The notes under the pieces: generated by a model
Told to the model about the DNA's origin: nothing
Seen by the model: the letters and a program-made list of their open reading frames with translations, nothing else
The model's database searches: none
Source: Herbaspirillum sp. ASV7
GTDB lineage: Bacteria > Pseudomonadota > Gammaproteobacteria > Burkholderiales > Burkholderiaceae_D
Direction: 5' to 3'
Length of the DNA stretch: 64,000 bases
Assembly (NCBI RefSeq): GCF_016429215.1
Contig: NZ_JAELUH010000008.1
Span: forward strand, 45,516 to 109,515
Translations under genes and position numbers: made by a program
Part shown: piece by piece, positions 57,243 through 64,000 of the stretch
Layout of the letters: every line of letters starts with the position of its first letter
Numbering within the stretch: the first letter of the stretch is position 1

Positions 57243-60217
57243 TGTCCGTCGTCCCTGATCCGCTGCCTGGCCAGTCGCAGCATCCGCCCTCCCTGCGGGT
57301 GCGTGCCACGGCCCGGCTGCAACTGCATGGCGGTTTTCGCTTCGAACAGGCCGCCGAGGTGGTGGACTACTACGACCGCCTCGGCGTGAGTCACTTCTAT
57401 GTCTCGCCCATCCTGACGGCGCGCCCGGGTTCCACGCATGGCTATGACGTGGTCGATCCGACACGCATCAACCCCGAACTGGGCGGCGAAGCCGGCCTGC
57501 GCCACCTGTGCCAGCGCCTGCGTGCGCATGACATGGGCCTCATCGTCGATATCGTACCCAACCACATGGCCGTGGGGCAGCACAATCTCTGGTGGCAGGA
57601 CGTGTTGCGCTGGGGCCGCTGGAGCCGCCATGCGCGCTGGTTCGACATCGACTGGCACAGCCCGGACACCGCGCTGACCGGCAAGGTCCTGTTGCCCTTC
57701 CTGGGGCAAGCCTATGCCCAGGCGCTGGAGGATGGAGAACTGATCCTGCGCTTCGATGCGCAGCAGGGGGAGCTGTACGTGGCGCACTTCGGGCATCGCT
57801 TTCCACTGAGTCCGCCGGATCATGCCGTGGTGCTGGAGACCGCCGGCAGCGAGCGCCTGCGCGGCGTGATCCAGGCCTTCCAGGCCTTGCGCCCAGAGAG
57901 CGCCGCAGAGGATGGACAGGCGCAACAGGCCCGGGAGCAACTGCGCGAACTGGCCCGCGAGGCCGACGTCCTGGCCGATATCGATGCCGCACTGGCCGCC
58001 TTTTCGGTGTCGCAGCCACAGGGACGCGGCGCCTTGCACCAGTTGCTGGAGCGCCAGCATTACCGTTTGTGCTGCTGGCGCAATGCCGCCGACGAGATCA
58101 ACTGGCGCCGCTTCTTCGAGGTCAGTGAACTGGTGGGCATGCGGGTGGAGTGCGAAGAAGTCTTCGAAGCCATGCATGCGGAGATCTTTCGTCTGTATGC
58201 CCAGGGCCTCATCGATGGCCTGCGGCTGGATCATATCGACGGACTTACCGACCCCGCCGCCTATTGTCTGCGCCTGCGCGAGCGCCTGCGTGCCTTGCGC
58301 CCCGGTCATGAGCCCTACCTGGTGGCCGAGAAGATCCTCGCCGGCGAAGAGCAACTGCCCCCGTCCTGGGCGCTGGAGGGGACCACCGGCTACGAGTTCA
58401 TGGATCAGTGTGCGGCGGTGCTGCACGACGGCGAAGGCGAGGCCGTGCTCGATGAACTCTGGCGCGACATCGTCGGCGAGCTGGCGGCGGCGGACACGTC
58501 GAGCCATCCAGGGATCGAGCTCAATCACGTCGAGGGCATGGTCAGGCAGGCGCGGCGCAGCTTCCTGTTGCGCAACTTTGCTGCCGAATTCAATGCGCTC
58601 ACCGCCTGTCTGCATGCGTTGGCCCGCAGTGCCGTGCAGACGCGCGACCTGTCGCTGATGTCGATTCGGCGCTGCGTGGCCGAGCTGCTGGTGCATTTCC
58701 CGGTCTATCGCACCTATGCCAGCGAGCGCGGCATGCCGGCCGCCGACCGGGAACTGCTGGCGCGCACCGTCAGCCTGGCCGCAAGCAGCTTGAGCCCGGT
58801 CGATCACGCGACCCTGCACGTGCTGGAGGGCTGGCTGGGTGGAGATCTGCTGCTCGACAGCAGCGAAGAACTGCGCCGCAGCCTGCAACTGCGCGCCATG
58901 GCGCGCTTCCAGCAACTGACGCCGCCGCTGACGGCCAAGTCCATGGAAGACACCGCCTTCTACCGCTATGGCCGCCTGCTCTCCCGCAACGAGGTCGGCG
59001 CGGAGCCGGACCGGCTGGCCTTGCCGGTGGCGCAATTCCACCAGCTGGCGGCGCGGCGCGGCCGGGAGACGCCGCACACCCTGCTGGCCACCGGCACCCA
59101 CGACCACAAGCGCGGCGAGGATGCCCGCATGCGCCTGGCCGTGCTCTCGGAGATCGCCGAGGAGTGGGCCACGGTACTGCGCCACTGGCACCAGATGAAC
59201 GCCCCCGTGGTAGCGGCCACGGCAGGCGAACAGGGCGCCATCGACGCCGTCGACGAATACCTGCTGTACCAGACGCTGGTGGGTGCCTGGCCCGAGGGCC
59301 TGCGCGTGGGCGACGACGACCTGGCGGCCCTGGACGAACTGGCCGAGCGCGTCGTCGCCTGGCAACGCAAGGCCTTGCGCGAGGCCAAGCGCCGCAGCGA
59401 CTGGGTAGCTCTGCAAGAGGCCTATGAAGCCGCATGCGAGCGCTTTGCGCGGGCCTTGCTGTGCGACCCGGGGCTGGACCCGCGCCACCACCCCTTCCTG
59501 ATCGAGCTGGAACAATTCGTACGCCGGTTGGCCCCGCTGGGGGCCATCAACAGCCTCTCGCAGACCATGCTCAAGCTGTGCACGCCGGGCGTGCCGGATT
59601 TCTACCAGGGCAGCGAGGGATGGGATTTCAGCATGGTGGACCCGGACAACCGTCGCCCCGTGGATTTCGCCTTGCACCGTCGCCGCCTCGACGCGGCCAT
59701 GCAGCGGCCGGTATCCCTGCGCGATTGGCAGGAGGGAGGCGCCAAGCAGCAATTGATCCACGCGGTGCTGCAATACCGGCGCCGGCACGCCGAGGTGTTC
59801 GCCACGGGCGCCTATGTGGCCCTGGCCACGCACGGCAAGCTGGCGCGGCACGTGATGGCCTTCGCCCGTGTGCTGCCTGGCGCATCAGGCGATGCGCCAG
59901 AAGCGCAGGAGGGCGGCCAGGTGCTGGTGGTGGTCTGCACCCGCCTGGCCGGGCATCTGCTGTCCTTCGACGGTCCGCGCGACGACGCCTTGCCGCTGGT
60001 GGCCGCACAAGCCTGGGGCGATACCCGCATCGCGTTGCCGGCGTCGCTGTCACACGCCGGCACCAAGGGAATGCGCCAGTGGCGCAGTGTCCTCACCAGC
60101 GGCCAGGGCAGTTTGGAGGAATGTGCGATGGCCGATGGCGAGCGTGGCGGGACCATCGCTGTGGGCGAGATCCTGGGCAGCCTGCCGGTGGAATTGCTGG
60201 CCTTGCAGCTCAGTTGA
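57242..60217 (+). CDS. treY: Malto-oligosyltrehalose synthase
   Basis: A 991-residue GH13 enzyme that turns the reducing end of malto-oligosaccharides into a trehalose unit. The N-terminus TARLQLHGGFRFEQAAEVVDYYDRLGVSHFYVSPIL is highly typical, followed by GLIVDIVPNHMAVG, IDGLRLDHIDGLTDP (nucleophile), PYLVAEKIL (acid) and a late GTHDHKRGEDARMRLA. The last 100 residues are poorly conserved. ATG 57242 has AAGGAG seven bases before it and overlaps the malQ stop. It ends the operon; its 3' end overlaps the convergent C39 peptidase gene by 8 bp. Confidence 0.95.
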   Translation: MSVVPDPLPGQSQHPPSLRVRATARLQLHGGFRFEQAAEVVDYYDRLGVSHFYVSPILTARPGSTHGYDVVDPTRINPELGGEAGLRHLCQRLRAHDMGLIVDIVPNHMAVGQHNLWWQDVLRWGRWSRHARWFDIDWHSPDTALTGKVLLPFLGQAYAQALEDGELILRFDAQQGELYVAHFGHRFPLSPPDHAVVLETAGSERLRGVIQAFQALRPESAAEDGQAQQAREQLRELAREADVLADIDAALAAFSVSQPQGRGALHQLLERQHYRLCCWRNAADEINWRRFFEVSELVGMRVECEEVFEAMHAEIFRLYAQGLIDGLRLDHIDGLTDPAAYCLRLRERLRALRPGHEPYLVAEKILAGEEQLPPSWALEGTTGYEFMDQCAAVLHDGEGEAVLDELWRDIVGELAAADTSSHPGIELNHVEGMVRQARRSFLLRNFAAEFNALTACLHALARSAVQTRDLSLMSIRRCVAELLVHFPVYRTYASERGMPAADRELLARTVSLAASSLSPVDHATLHVLEGWLGGDLLLDSSEELRRSLQLRAMARFQQLTPPLTAKSMEDTAFYRYGRLLSRNEVGAEPDRLALPVAQFHQLAARRGRETPHTLLATGTHDHKRGEDARMRLAVLSEIAEEWATVLRHWHQMNAPVVAATAGEQGAIDAVDEYLLYQTLVGAWPEGLRVGDDDLAALDELAERVVAWQRKALREAKRRSDWVALQEAYEAACERFARALLCDPGLDPRHHPFLIELEQFVRRLAPLGAINSLSQTMLKLCTPGVPDFYQGSEGWDFSMVDPDNRRPVDFALHRRRLDAAMQRPVSLRDWQEGGAKQQLIHAVLQYRRRHAEVFATGAYVALATHGKLARHVMAFARVLPGASGDAPEAQEGGQVLVVVCTRLAGHLLSFDGPRDDALPLVAAQAWGDTRIALPASLSHAGTKGMRQWRSVLTSGQGSLEECAMADGERGGTIAVGEILGSLPVELLALQLS

Positions 60218-60851
60218 GCGGCAGGTGGCGCAGCGCGCGCATGGTTTCGCGTTCCGGCGCCAGTCCATCGCTGCTGGGCAGGCGCAGCGGATGGTCGATC
60301 GGCAGACCGAATCGGGGTCGGCCGACGATCAGGGTCTCACCGTGCCACTCTTGTCGCAATGCGTGCCAGGGCAGGCGTACGTGGCCCCGTACCGAATCGG
60401 CCAGCAAGGCGCGGCCTTCGCGCACGCCCTTTAGCACCACGAAATGTTTCACGCCGTCCCGATGCAGCAAGATGATGACCGGCCCCTGCAGCAGCGTGGC
60501 CTGCTCAGGCGTGAGCATTGCCCCCTCGGCTGTATACCCCAGGCGTTGTACGCTGCGCTTGAGGTCGAGCATGGAAAATCCCTCCTTGATGCGATCGGCC
60601 AGTTCATCCTTGGGCAGGCGGGTGATGATATCGGCCAGTACGTCCTGTTCTTCGATCTCCTGGCCGAAATAGAGACGCAGCAGGATCGCCAATGCCGCCG
60701 CACCACAGGAGTAGTCCAGCGTCTGTCGCTCGATCTGCTGCATCTGACGTTGCCGCATCGAGCTCAGCTCGCCCAGGCCCGCCGCTTGCGCCGGGTGTGG
60801 CGGCCAGGGTAGCAGGACCAGGCAGGCCAGCACGCGCATAGGCAATCTCAT
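60210..60851 (-). CDS. Periplasmic C39-like cysteine peptidase
   Basis: A 213-residue protein with a signal peptide (cleavage near AQAAG, residue 24) and a C39 bacteriocin-processing peptidase-like domain. The catalytic Cys49 is in QTLDYSCGAAALAI, His136 in GVKHFVVLKGV and Asp152 in LLADSVRGHV. Classic C39 domains are the cytoplasmic front of ABC exporters that cut after double-glycine leaders; here the peptidase is free and exported, as in FapD of the Fap functional-amyloid system. Its start overlaps the stop of the barrel protein gene (ATGA). It probably processes a product of this operon in the periplasm (inference). Confidence 0.85.
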   Translation of the reverse strand: MRLPMRVLACLVLLPWPPHPAQAAGLGELSSMRQRQMQQIERQTLDYSCGAAALAILLRLYFGQEIEEQDVLADIITRLPKDELADRIKEGFSMLDLKRSVQRLGYTAEGAMLTPEQATLLQGPVIILLHRDGVKHFVVLKGVREGRALLADSVRGHVRLPWHALRQEWHGETLIVGRPRFGLPIDHPLRLPSSDGLAPERETMRALRHLPLN

Positions 60852-62179
60852 TCGAAGCGCCGGCTCATGCGCAGGCTGACGTAGGCCGGACCGGCTTCGT
60901 CGTTAAGGCCGAAGGTGACCTGCGGCGTCATGGTCCAGTGCTCGAAGATGCGGTAGGACGTCGACAGTGACAGGTCCAGCGGGTCCTTGCCGGAGCCGGC
61001 GACCTCCTGGCCGTCGACACGCATGTTACGGTAATGCGCAAAGGACAAGCGCGAGCCTACCGAGAGCCGTTCATTGAGCGCGAAGCCCAGTCCCAGGTAG
61101 CCGTTCAGGCCTGCACCCGGCCGCACGCGATAGCCATCGATACGGTTTTCCCGCGTATAGCGATAGTTGAGGCCACCGAACAGCATGGCCGGATCGCTGG
61201 TGCGCACGAAGGCCAGTCCGGGGGCGATGCTCCAGTGGCCGCTGCCATTGCTCAGGGGATCCATCCAGGTCTCTTCGGGGGCGTAATAGCGTTTCTTGCC
61301 GGTGGGCGCAGACAGCGTCAGCGACAGTGACACTGCGGGGCGCGTTGCGCTTTCCTGCAGCCACTGGTATTGCAGACCCGCGCTGACATCGCCCGCCGCC
61401 CACTGACTGGTACCGCGCACGTACTCGTTGCTGGATACCTGCTCGATGGCGGTATGGGTCAGCGGCAGCGACAACCAGGCCTCCAGATCCTGCGCCAGGC
61501 CGGCGCGCAAGGTGGCCGACCACTCGAGCTGGGTCGAATTCTGGCTCGACATCTGAAAATAGCCCACGTTCATCAGCGAATGGCTGCTGCGGGACTGTTT
61601 GTATTGCAGGCCGAATTCCAGTTCCATCTTGCCCGGTGCCAGCAGCACCGTGGATCCGGCCAGGAAATCCACGGGCGCCTGCTTGTTGCTGTCGGTGCCG
61701 ATCTGTGTGTCGGGCGGCTTGGCCTCGGGTAGCCCTTCGGCGTGTACCGCCTCAAAGAGACGGGTCATCGCCGTGATGCTGTCAGCGGCGATGTCGGCCC
61801 GGCCGACACTGGCCGAGTCGATCAGGGTCCGGCCGGGTGGCTCGCGCAGCAAGCGACCGGACACGGTATCGCCATTGGCCAGCGTGATGCGAAAGCGCTC
61901 CTCGGTAGCCAGGCCCGCCAGCTCCCGCGCTGGCAGGCTGATCGGCACACCATAGCGGGTCTTGAACAGGCACAGCCCATCCTGCAGCGAAAGCAACTGG
62001 CCGGAGATGATGTCGCCGGCCTTGGTGTAGAGCGTGTCGGCCTGCGCCGAGGCCGCCCAGAGCAAGCCGGGCAGCGTCAGGCTGGCGAGCTTGCAAAGGG
62101 CAAGACAGGCATGCTTGGGGGAGCGCATGGTTGGACTAGGGGACGTGAGTGAGATCATGTTCGTGAAGAAAATGCCCAT
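60848..62179 (-). CDS. Outer-membrane beta-barrel protein with DUF481-like N-terminal domain
   Basis: A 443-residue exported protein. From the ATG at 62128 (MRSPKHACLALCK) the signal peptide would be about 30 residues, ending ASAQA; the ATG at 62179 is three bases from the upstream stop and gives a longer leader. The mature N-terminus (DTLYTKAGDIISGQLLSLQ, ITLANGDTVSGRLL) resembles the beta-repeat found at the start of YdiY/DUF481 proteins. From about residue 165 to the end the sequence alternates like a beta barrel, with aromatic-girdled strands and a C-terminal Phe-containing strand (YVSLRMSRRFE). A transporter-like or pore role in the outer membrane is likely; the family name is uncertain. 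Confidence 0.75.
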   Translation of the reverse strand: MGIFFTNMISLTSPSPTMRSPKHACLALCKLASLTLPGLLWAASAQADTLYTKAGDIISGQLLSLQDGLCLFKTRYGVPISLPARELAGLATEERFRITLANGDTVSGRLLREPPGRTLIDSASVGRADIAADSITAMTRLFEAVHAEGLPEAKPPDTQIGTDSNKQAPVDFLAGSTVLLAPGKMELEFGLQYKQSRSSHSLMNVGYFQMSSQNSTQLEWSATLRAGLAQDLEAWLSLPLTHTAIEQVSSNEYVRGTSQWAAGDVSAGLQYQWLQESATRPAVSLSLTLSAPTGKKRYYAPEETWMDPLSNGSGHWSIAPGLAFVRTSDPAMLFGGLNYRYTRENRIDGYRVRPGAGLNGYLGLGFALNERLSVGSRLSFAHYRNMRVDGQEVAGSGKDPLDLSLSTSYRIFEHWTMTPQVTFGLNDEAGPAYVSLRMSRRFE

Positions 62180-62182
62180 GGC

Positions 62183-62770
62183 TCAATTGTCTTGTGGCGG
62201 CTTGCGTCCCATCTTGAGCAGGATGGGCATCAGTTTGGGGTCGTCGAAGATGTTCTTTTCAAACTGTTGCCGGTATTGCGTGATGCTGGCCTGGTTGTCG
62301 AACAGCAGTTCGTGGCTCCTGGGATTGTCGCTGGAGAGGTTGTTGGCTTCCTGGAGCTTGAAATAGTGCTGCCGGAATCCCTCGCGCAGGGTGGTCTTTT
62401 CATCGTCACTCAGGGAGAGGTATTTCTGATTGCGGCGATAGAATTCGGCCCCAGTCTCGGTGAACATCTTGTCGTCGTCAGGAAGGATGAGGCCGTAGTC
62501 GTTCAGCCAGGGTGGTGCAGCGTCATAGGGCTTGAAGGGCGCTTGCGCCACGGGCTGGCTTTGCTGCTCCAGCGCTTGTCGGGCCCGCCCCGCATGGGAG
62601 AGTGACACCCTGGTTTCTTCACTGCTTGCAGCGCCGCTGCTGGACGTGGGGCCGGGTATGCCGGTCGTGCTGGTACCCATGTTGAGCTGGAACGTGAGTT
62701 TGCTCGCGGTGCCTGCGGTGTTGCTGACCGGTTCCGGGGCCTGTGCTGAGGCGGCGGGAATGGTGTTCAT
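62183..62770 (-). CDS. Unknown protein, paralogue 1 of the C39 operon
   Basis: A 195-residue protein without signal peptide or membrane helix. Residues 1-80 are Ser/Thr/Ala/Pro-rich and nearly free of acidic residues up to position 50, including STTGIPGPTSSSG. The region 81-100 contains PPWLNDYG. Residues 110-192 are helical with ANNLSSDNPRSHELLFDN and a DPKLMPILLKMG end. The same arrangement is present in the truncated gene at 63449-63904, so the two are paralogues. A strong AAGGAGG lies before the ATG. Function unknown; cytoplasmic, or exported by a signal-less route. Confidence 0.8.
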   Translation of the reverse strand: MNTIPAASAQAPEPVSNTAGTASKLTFQLNMGTSTTGIPGPTSSSGAASSEETRVSLSHAGRARQALEQQSQPVAQAPFKPYDAAPPWLNDYGLILPDDDKMFTETGAEFYRRNQKYLSLSDDEKTTLREGFRQHYFKLQEANNLSSDNPRSHELLFDNQASITQYRQQFEKNIFDDPKLMPILLKMGRKPPQDN

Positions 62771-62884
62771 GCATACCTCCTTGGATGAGAGATGCCATGG
62801 ATGAGGGATCGTCCCCGCTGGGGCGGATCGAGGTTGATGCGGTAGTCGTTGCTGGCCGATTTCGGCCAGATTCGTGCTGCGGCC

Positions 62885-63394
62885 CTACCAGGAGAAGCGG
62901 CTGGCCGGGCGGTTCCAGTTCGTCGCCCGATAACCGTATGGCAGCGGGTTTCCGCTTGGCGTGAACGCTTGCAGGTGATGTTCGATGACCTGCGAATTGC
63001 TGAAATTCCAGGAATAGGCGGAGCTATATAAGTCCGCTCTCCAGGTATCCCCGACACCGCGTTCCATCACTGTTCCATTGGAGATCAGGTACGAGGCGCG
63101 TGGGTCGTAGCTGAATCCGACATAGCGATAGGACCTGTAGTCGGCCGTGCTGCCAAACTTCAGGTAGGTCACGTGATGTTCCTTCACGCCCACCAGGACG
63201 CTGGGTGCTGGCATGTTGTAGATCTGCTGGAGCGCCGTGCCCCTGGCGTGGTGCAGTTCCTCATCTGTCATCACCGCAGGGGCGTTGCCACTGGCGGCGA
63301 GGGCTTCCAGGATGGGATTGGTCACCCCGGCATGGGCGACGGGAAGGAATAGGGCGAGCGAACAGCAAACATGGAGTGCCGACAGGCTTTTCAT
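62885..63394 (-). CDS. Small secreted protein with a GG-like leader motif
   Basis: A 169-residue protein with a clear signal peptide (cleavage after VAHA, residue 22). Shortly after comes VMTDEELHHARGTALQQI (residues 41-58), which is like the end of double-glycine leaders (acidic-Glu-Leu-x2-hydrophobic-x-Gly). The rest is Tyr/Ser/Asn-rich with a beta-like pattern (YLKFGSTADYRSYRYVGFSY, SSAYSWNFSNSQ) and ends in FSW. AGAGGA lies before ATG 63394. A plausible substrate of the C39 peptidase, but I recognise no family. Confidence 0.8.
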   Translation of the reverse strand: MKSLSALHVCCSLALFLPVAHAGVTNPILEALAASGNAPAVMTDEELHHARGTALQQIYNMPAPSVLVGVKEHHVTYLKFGSTADYRSYRYVGFSYDPRASYLISNGTVMERGVGDTWRADLYSSAYSWNFSNSQVIEHHLQAFTPSGNPLPYGYRATNWNRPASRFSW

Positions 63395-63448
63395 GATGTC
63401 CTCTTGGGCGGTGAGCGTTGCGAAGATCAGCGTCTGCAGTCGGGACAG

Positions 63449-63904
63449 CTACCTCAGCCCCAGTTTGGCCAGGATGGCCACCAGCCTGGGATCGGCGTCC
63501 ACGCTTTGCTTGTACTGCTGGTGGTATTGCTCGCTGGTCTGCTCGTTGTGCAGTAGCAGTTCGCGGCTCATCGGGTTGTCTTCGGAGAGATTGTTGGCCG
63601 TCAGGACGGCGATGTAGCGTTTCATGATGCCGTCGGTCAAGTAGAGCTGATCTGGCTTGTCCAGGGCGCGATATCTTTCCTGTGCCAGGACGGCGGCCCG
63701 CCAGGCGGCGGAGAAGGCCCGCTCGGAATGCGCTTCGGCCGGTGGCAGCGGAACACCGAAGAAATCGAGCCAATAGGGCAGCTCCCCGGATGTGCCGAAC
63801 CACGGGATGAATCCGGGTGTTGCTGCTGGTGGACCGGACGTCTCCATGCTGCTGGGGATGCCGGTCGATGACGGGCTTGTTGTGGTAGAGGTAAAAGTAT
63901 TGTT
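63449..63904 (-). CDS. Unknown protein, paralogue 2 of the C39 operon (5' end lost)
   Basis: The last 151 codons of a gene whose start is missing because the genomic sequence ends at 63905. Shared with paralogue 1 are SSTGIPSSMETSG near the visible beginning, a P-x-WLDFFG segment (PYWLDFFG), and the C-terminal helical domain with ANNLSEDNPMSRELLLHN and DPRLVAILAKLG. Any longer N-terminus beginning MGSEMCIRD is translated adapter, not protein. First visible gene of the leftward operon. Function unknown. Confidence 0.8.
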   Translation of the reverse strand, partial: NNTFTSTTTSPSSTGIPSSMETSGPPAATPGFIPWFGTSGELPYWLDFFGVPLPPAEAHSERAFSAAWRAAVLAQERYRALDKPDQLYLTDGIMKRYIAVLTANNLSEDNPMSRELLLHNEQTSEQYHQQYKQSVDADPRLVAILAKLGLR

Positions 63905-63905
63905 C

Positions 63906-64000
<95 letters not shown>

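Noticed and set aside
57176..59851. An 891-codon leftward open frame
   Set aside because: It is antisense to treY and the end of malQ, both of which are certain.

Overview
The window is GC-rich chromosomal DNA of a betaproteobacterium. The closest overall impression is Herbaspirillum or a relative in the Oxalobacteraceae; this is inferred from gene content (monomeric isocitrate dehydrogenase, CitA-type citrate symporter, tandem pirins, B12-dependent ethanolamine lyase, a glg/tre operon) and codon bias, not from a 16S gene. There are no rRNA or tRNA genes, CRISPR arrays, transposases or phage genes. Position 1 lies inside a gene. Genuine DNA ends at about 63905: positions 63906-64000 are a Nextera adapter followed by poly-G, so the right edge is an untrimmed assembly end.

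Layout. 1-3085: leftward zinc-limitation block (COG0523 GTPase, FolE2, AstE-like hydrolase) behind two tandem palindromes. 3169-10552: housekeeping and envelope genes (PepSY membrane protein, a phosphoesterase / lipid kinase / PAP2 row, Fnr, isochorismatase-fold hydrolase, MFS transporter). 10591-18591: regulators, two hipBA modules, and a LysR / DoxX / pirin / pirin group. 18816-26546: methyltransferase, TctDE-like two-component system, a nitrate/sulfonate/taurine-type ABC importer, and a YkgJ protein. 26543-29520: an HMW1C-type cytoplasmic N-glycosyltransferase preceded by a secreted alpha/beta hydrolase that is frameshifted in a run of eight G. 29625-35932: ethanolamine catabolism (AraC regulator, permease, twin-arginine HAD phosphatase, EutB, EutC). 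36195-42170: icd, the mqsRA toxin-antitoxin pair with its twin operators, citrate symporter and D-lactate dehydrogenase. 42708-46100: nitric-oxide defence (hemerythrin, Hmp, divergent NorR) with visible sigma-54 and NorR sites. 46798-60217: a tightly overlapping glgA-glgB-glgX-treZ-malQ-treY operon for glycogen and trehalose. 60210-63904: a leftward operon holding a periplasmic C39-like peptidase, an outer-membrane barrel, a small secreted protein, and two paralogous proteins of unknown function, the first cut by the assembly end.

The two most novel-looking items are the C39 peptidase / barrel / paralogue operon, which has the parts of an export or surface-assembly system that I cannot assign to a described one, and the orphan N-glycosyltransferase. 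Three toxin-antitoxin modules in 64 kb and several clear operator sites (MqsA, NorR, a probable Zur-type pair, and a 26-bp palindrome upstream of icd) are further points of interest.
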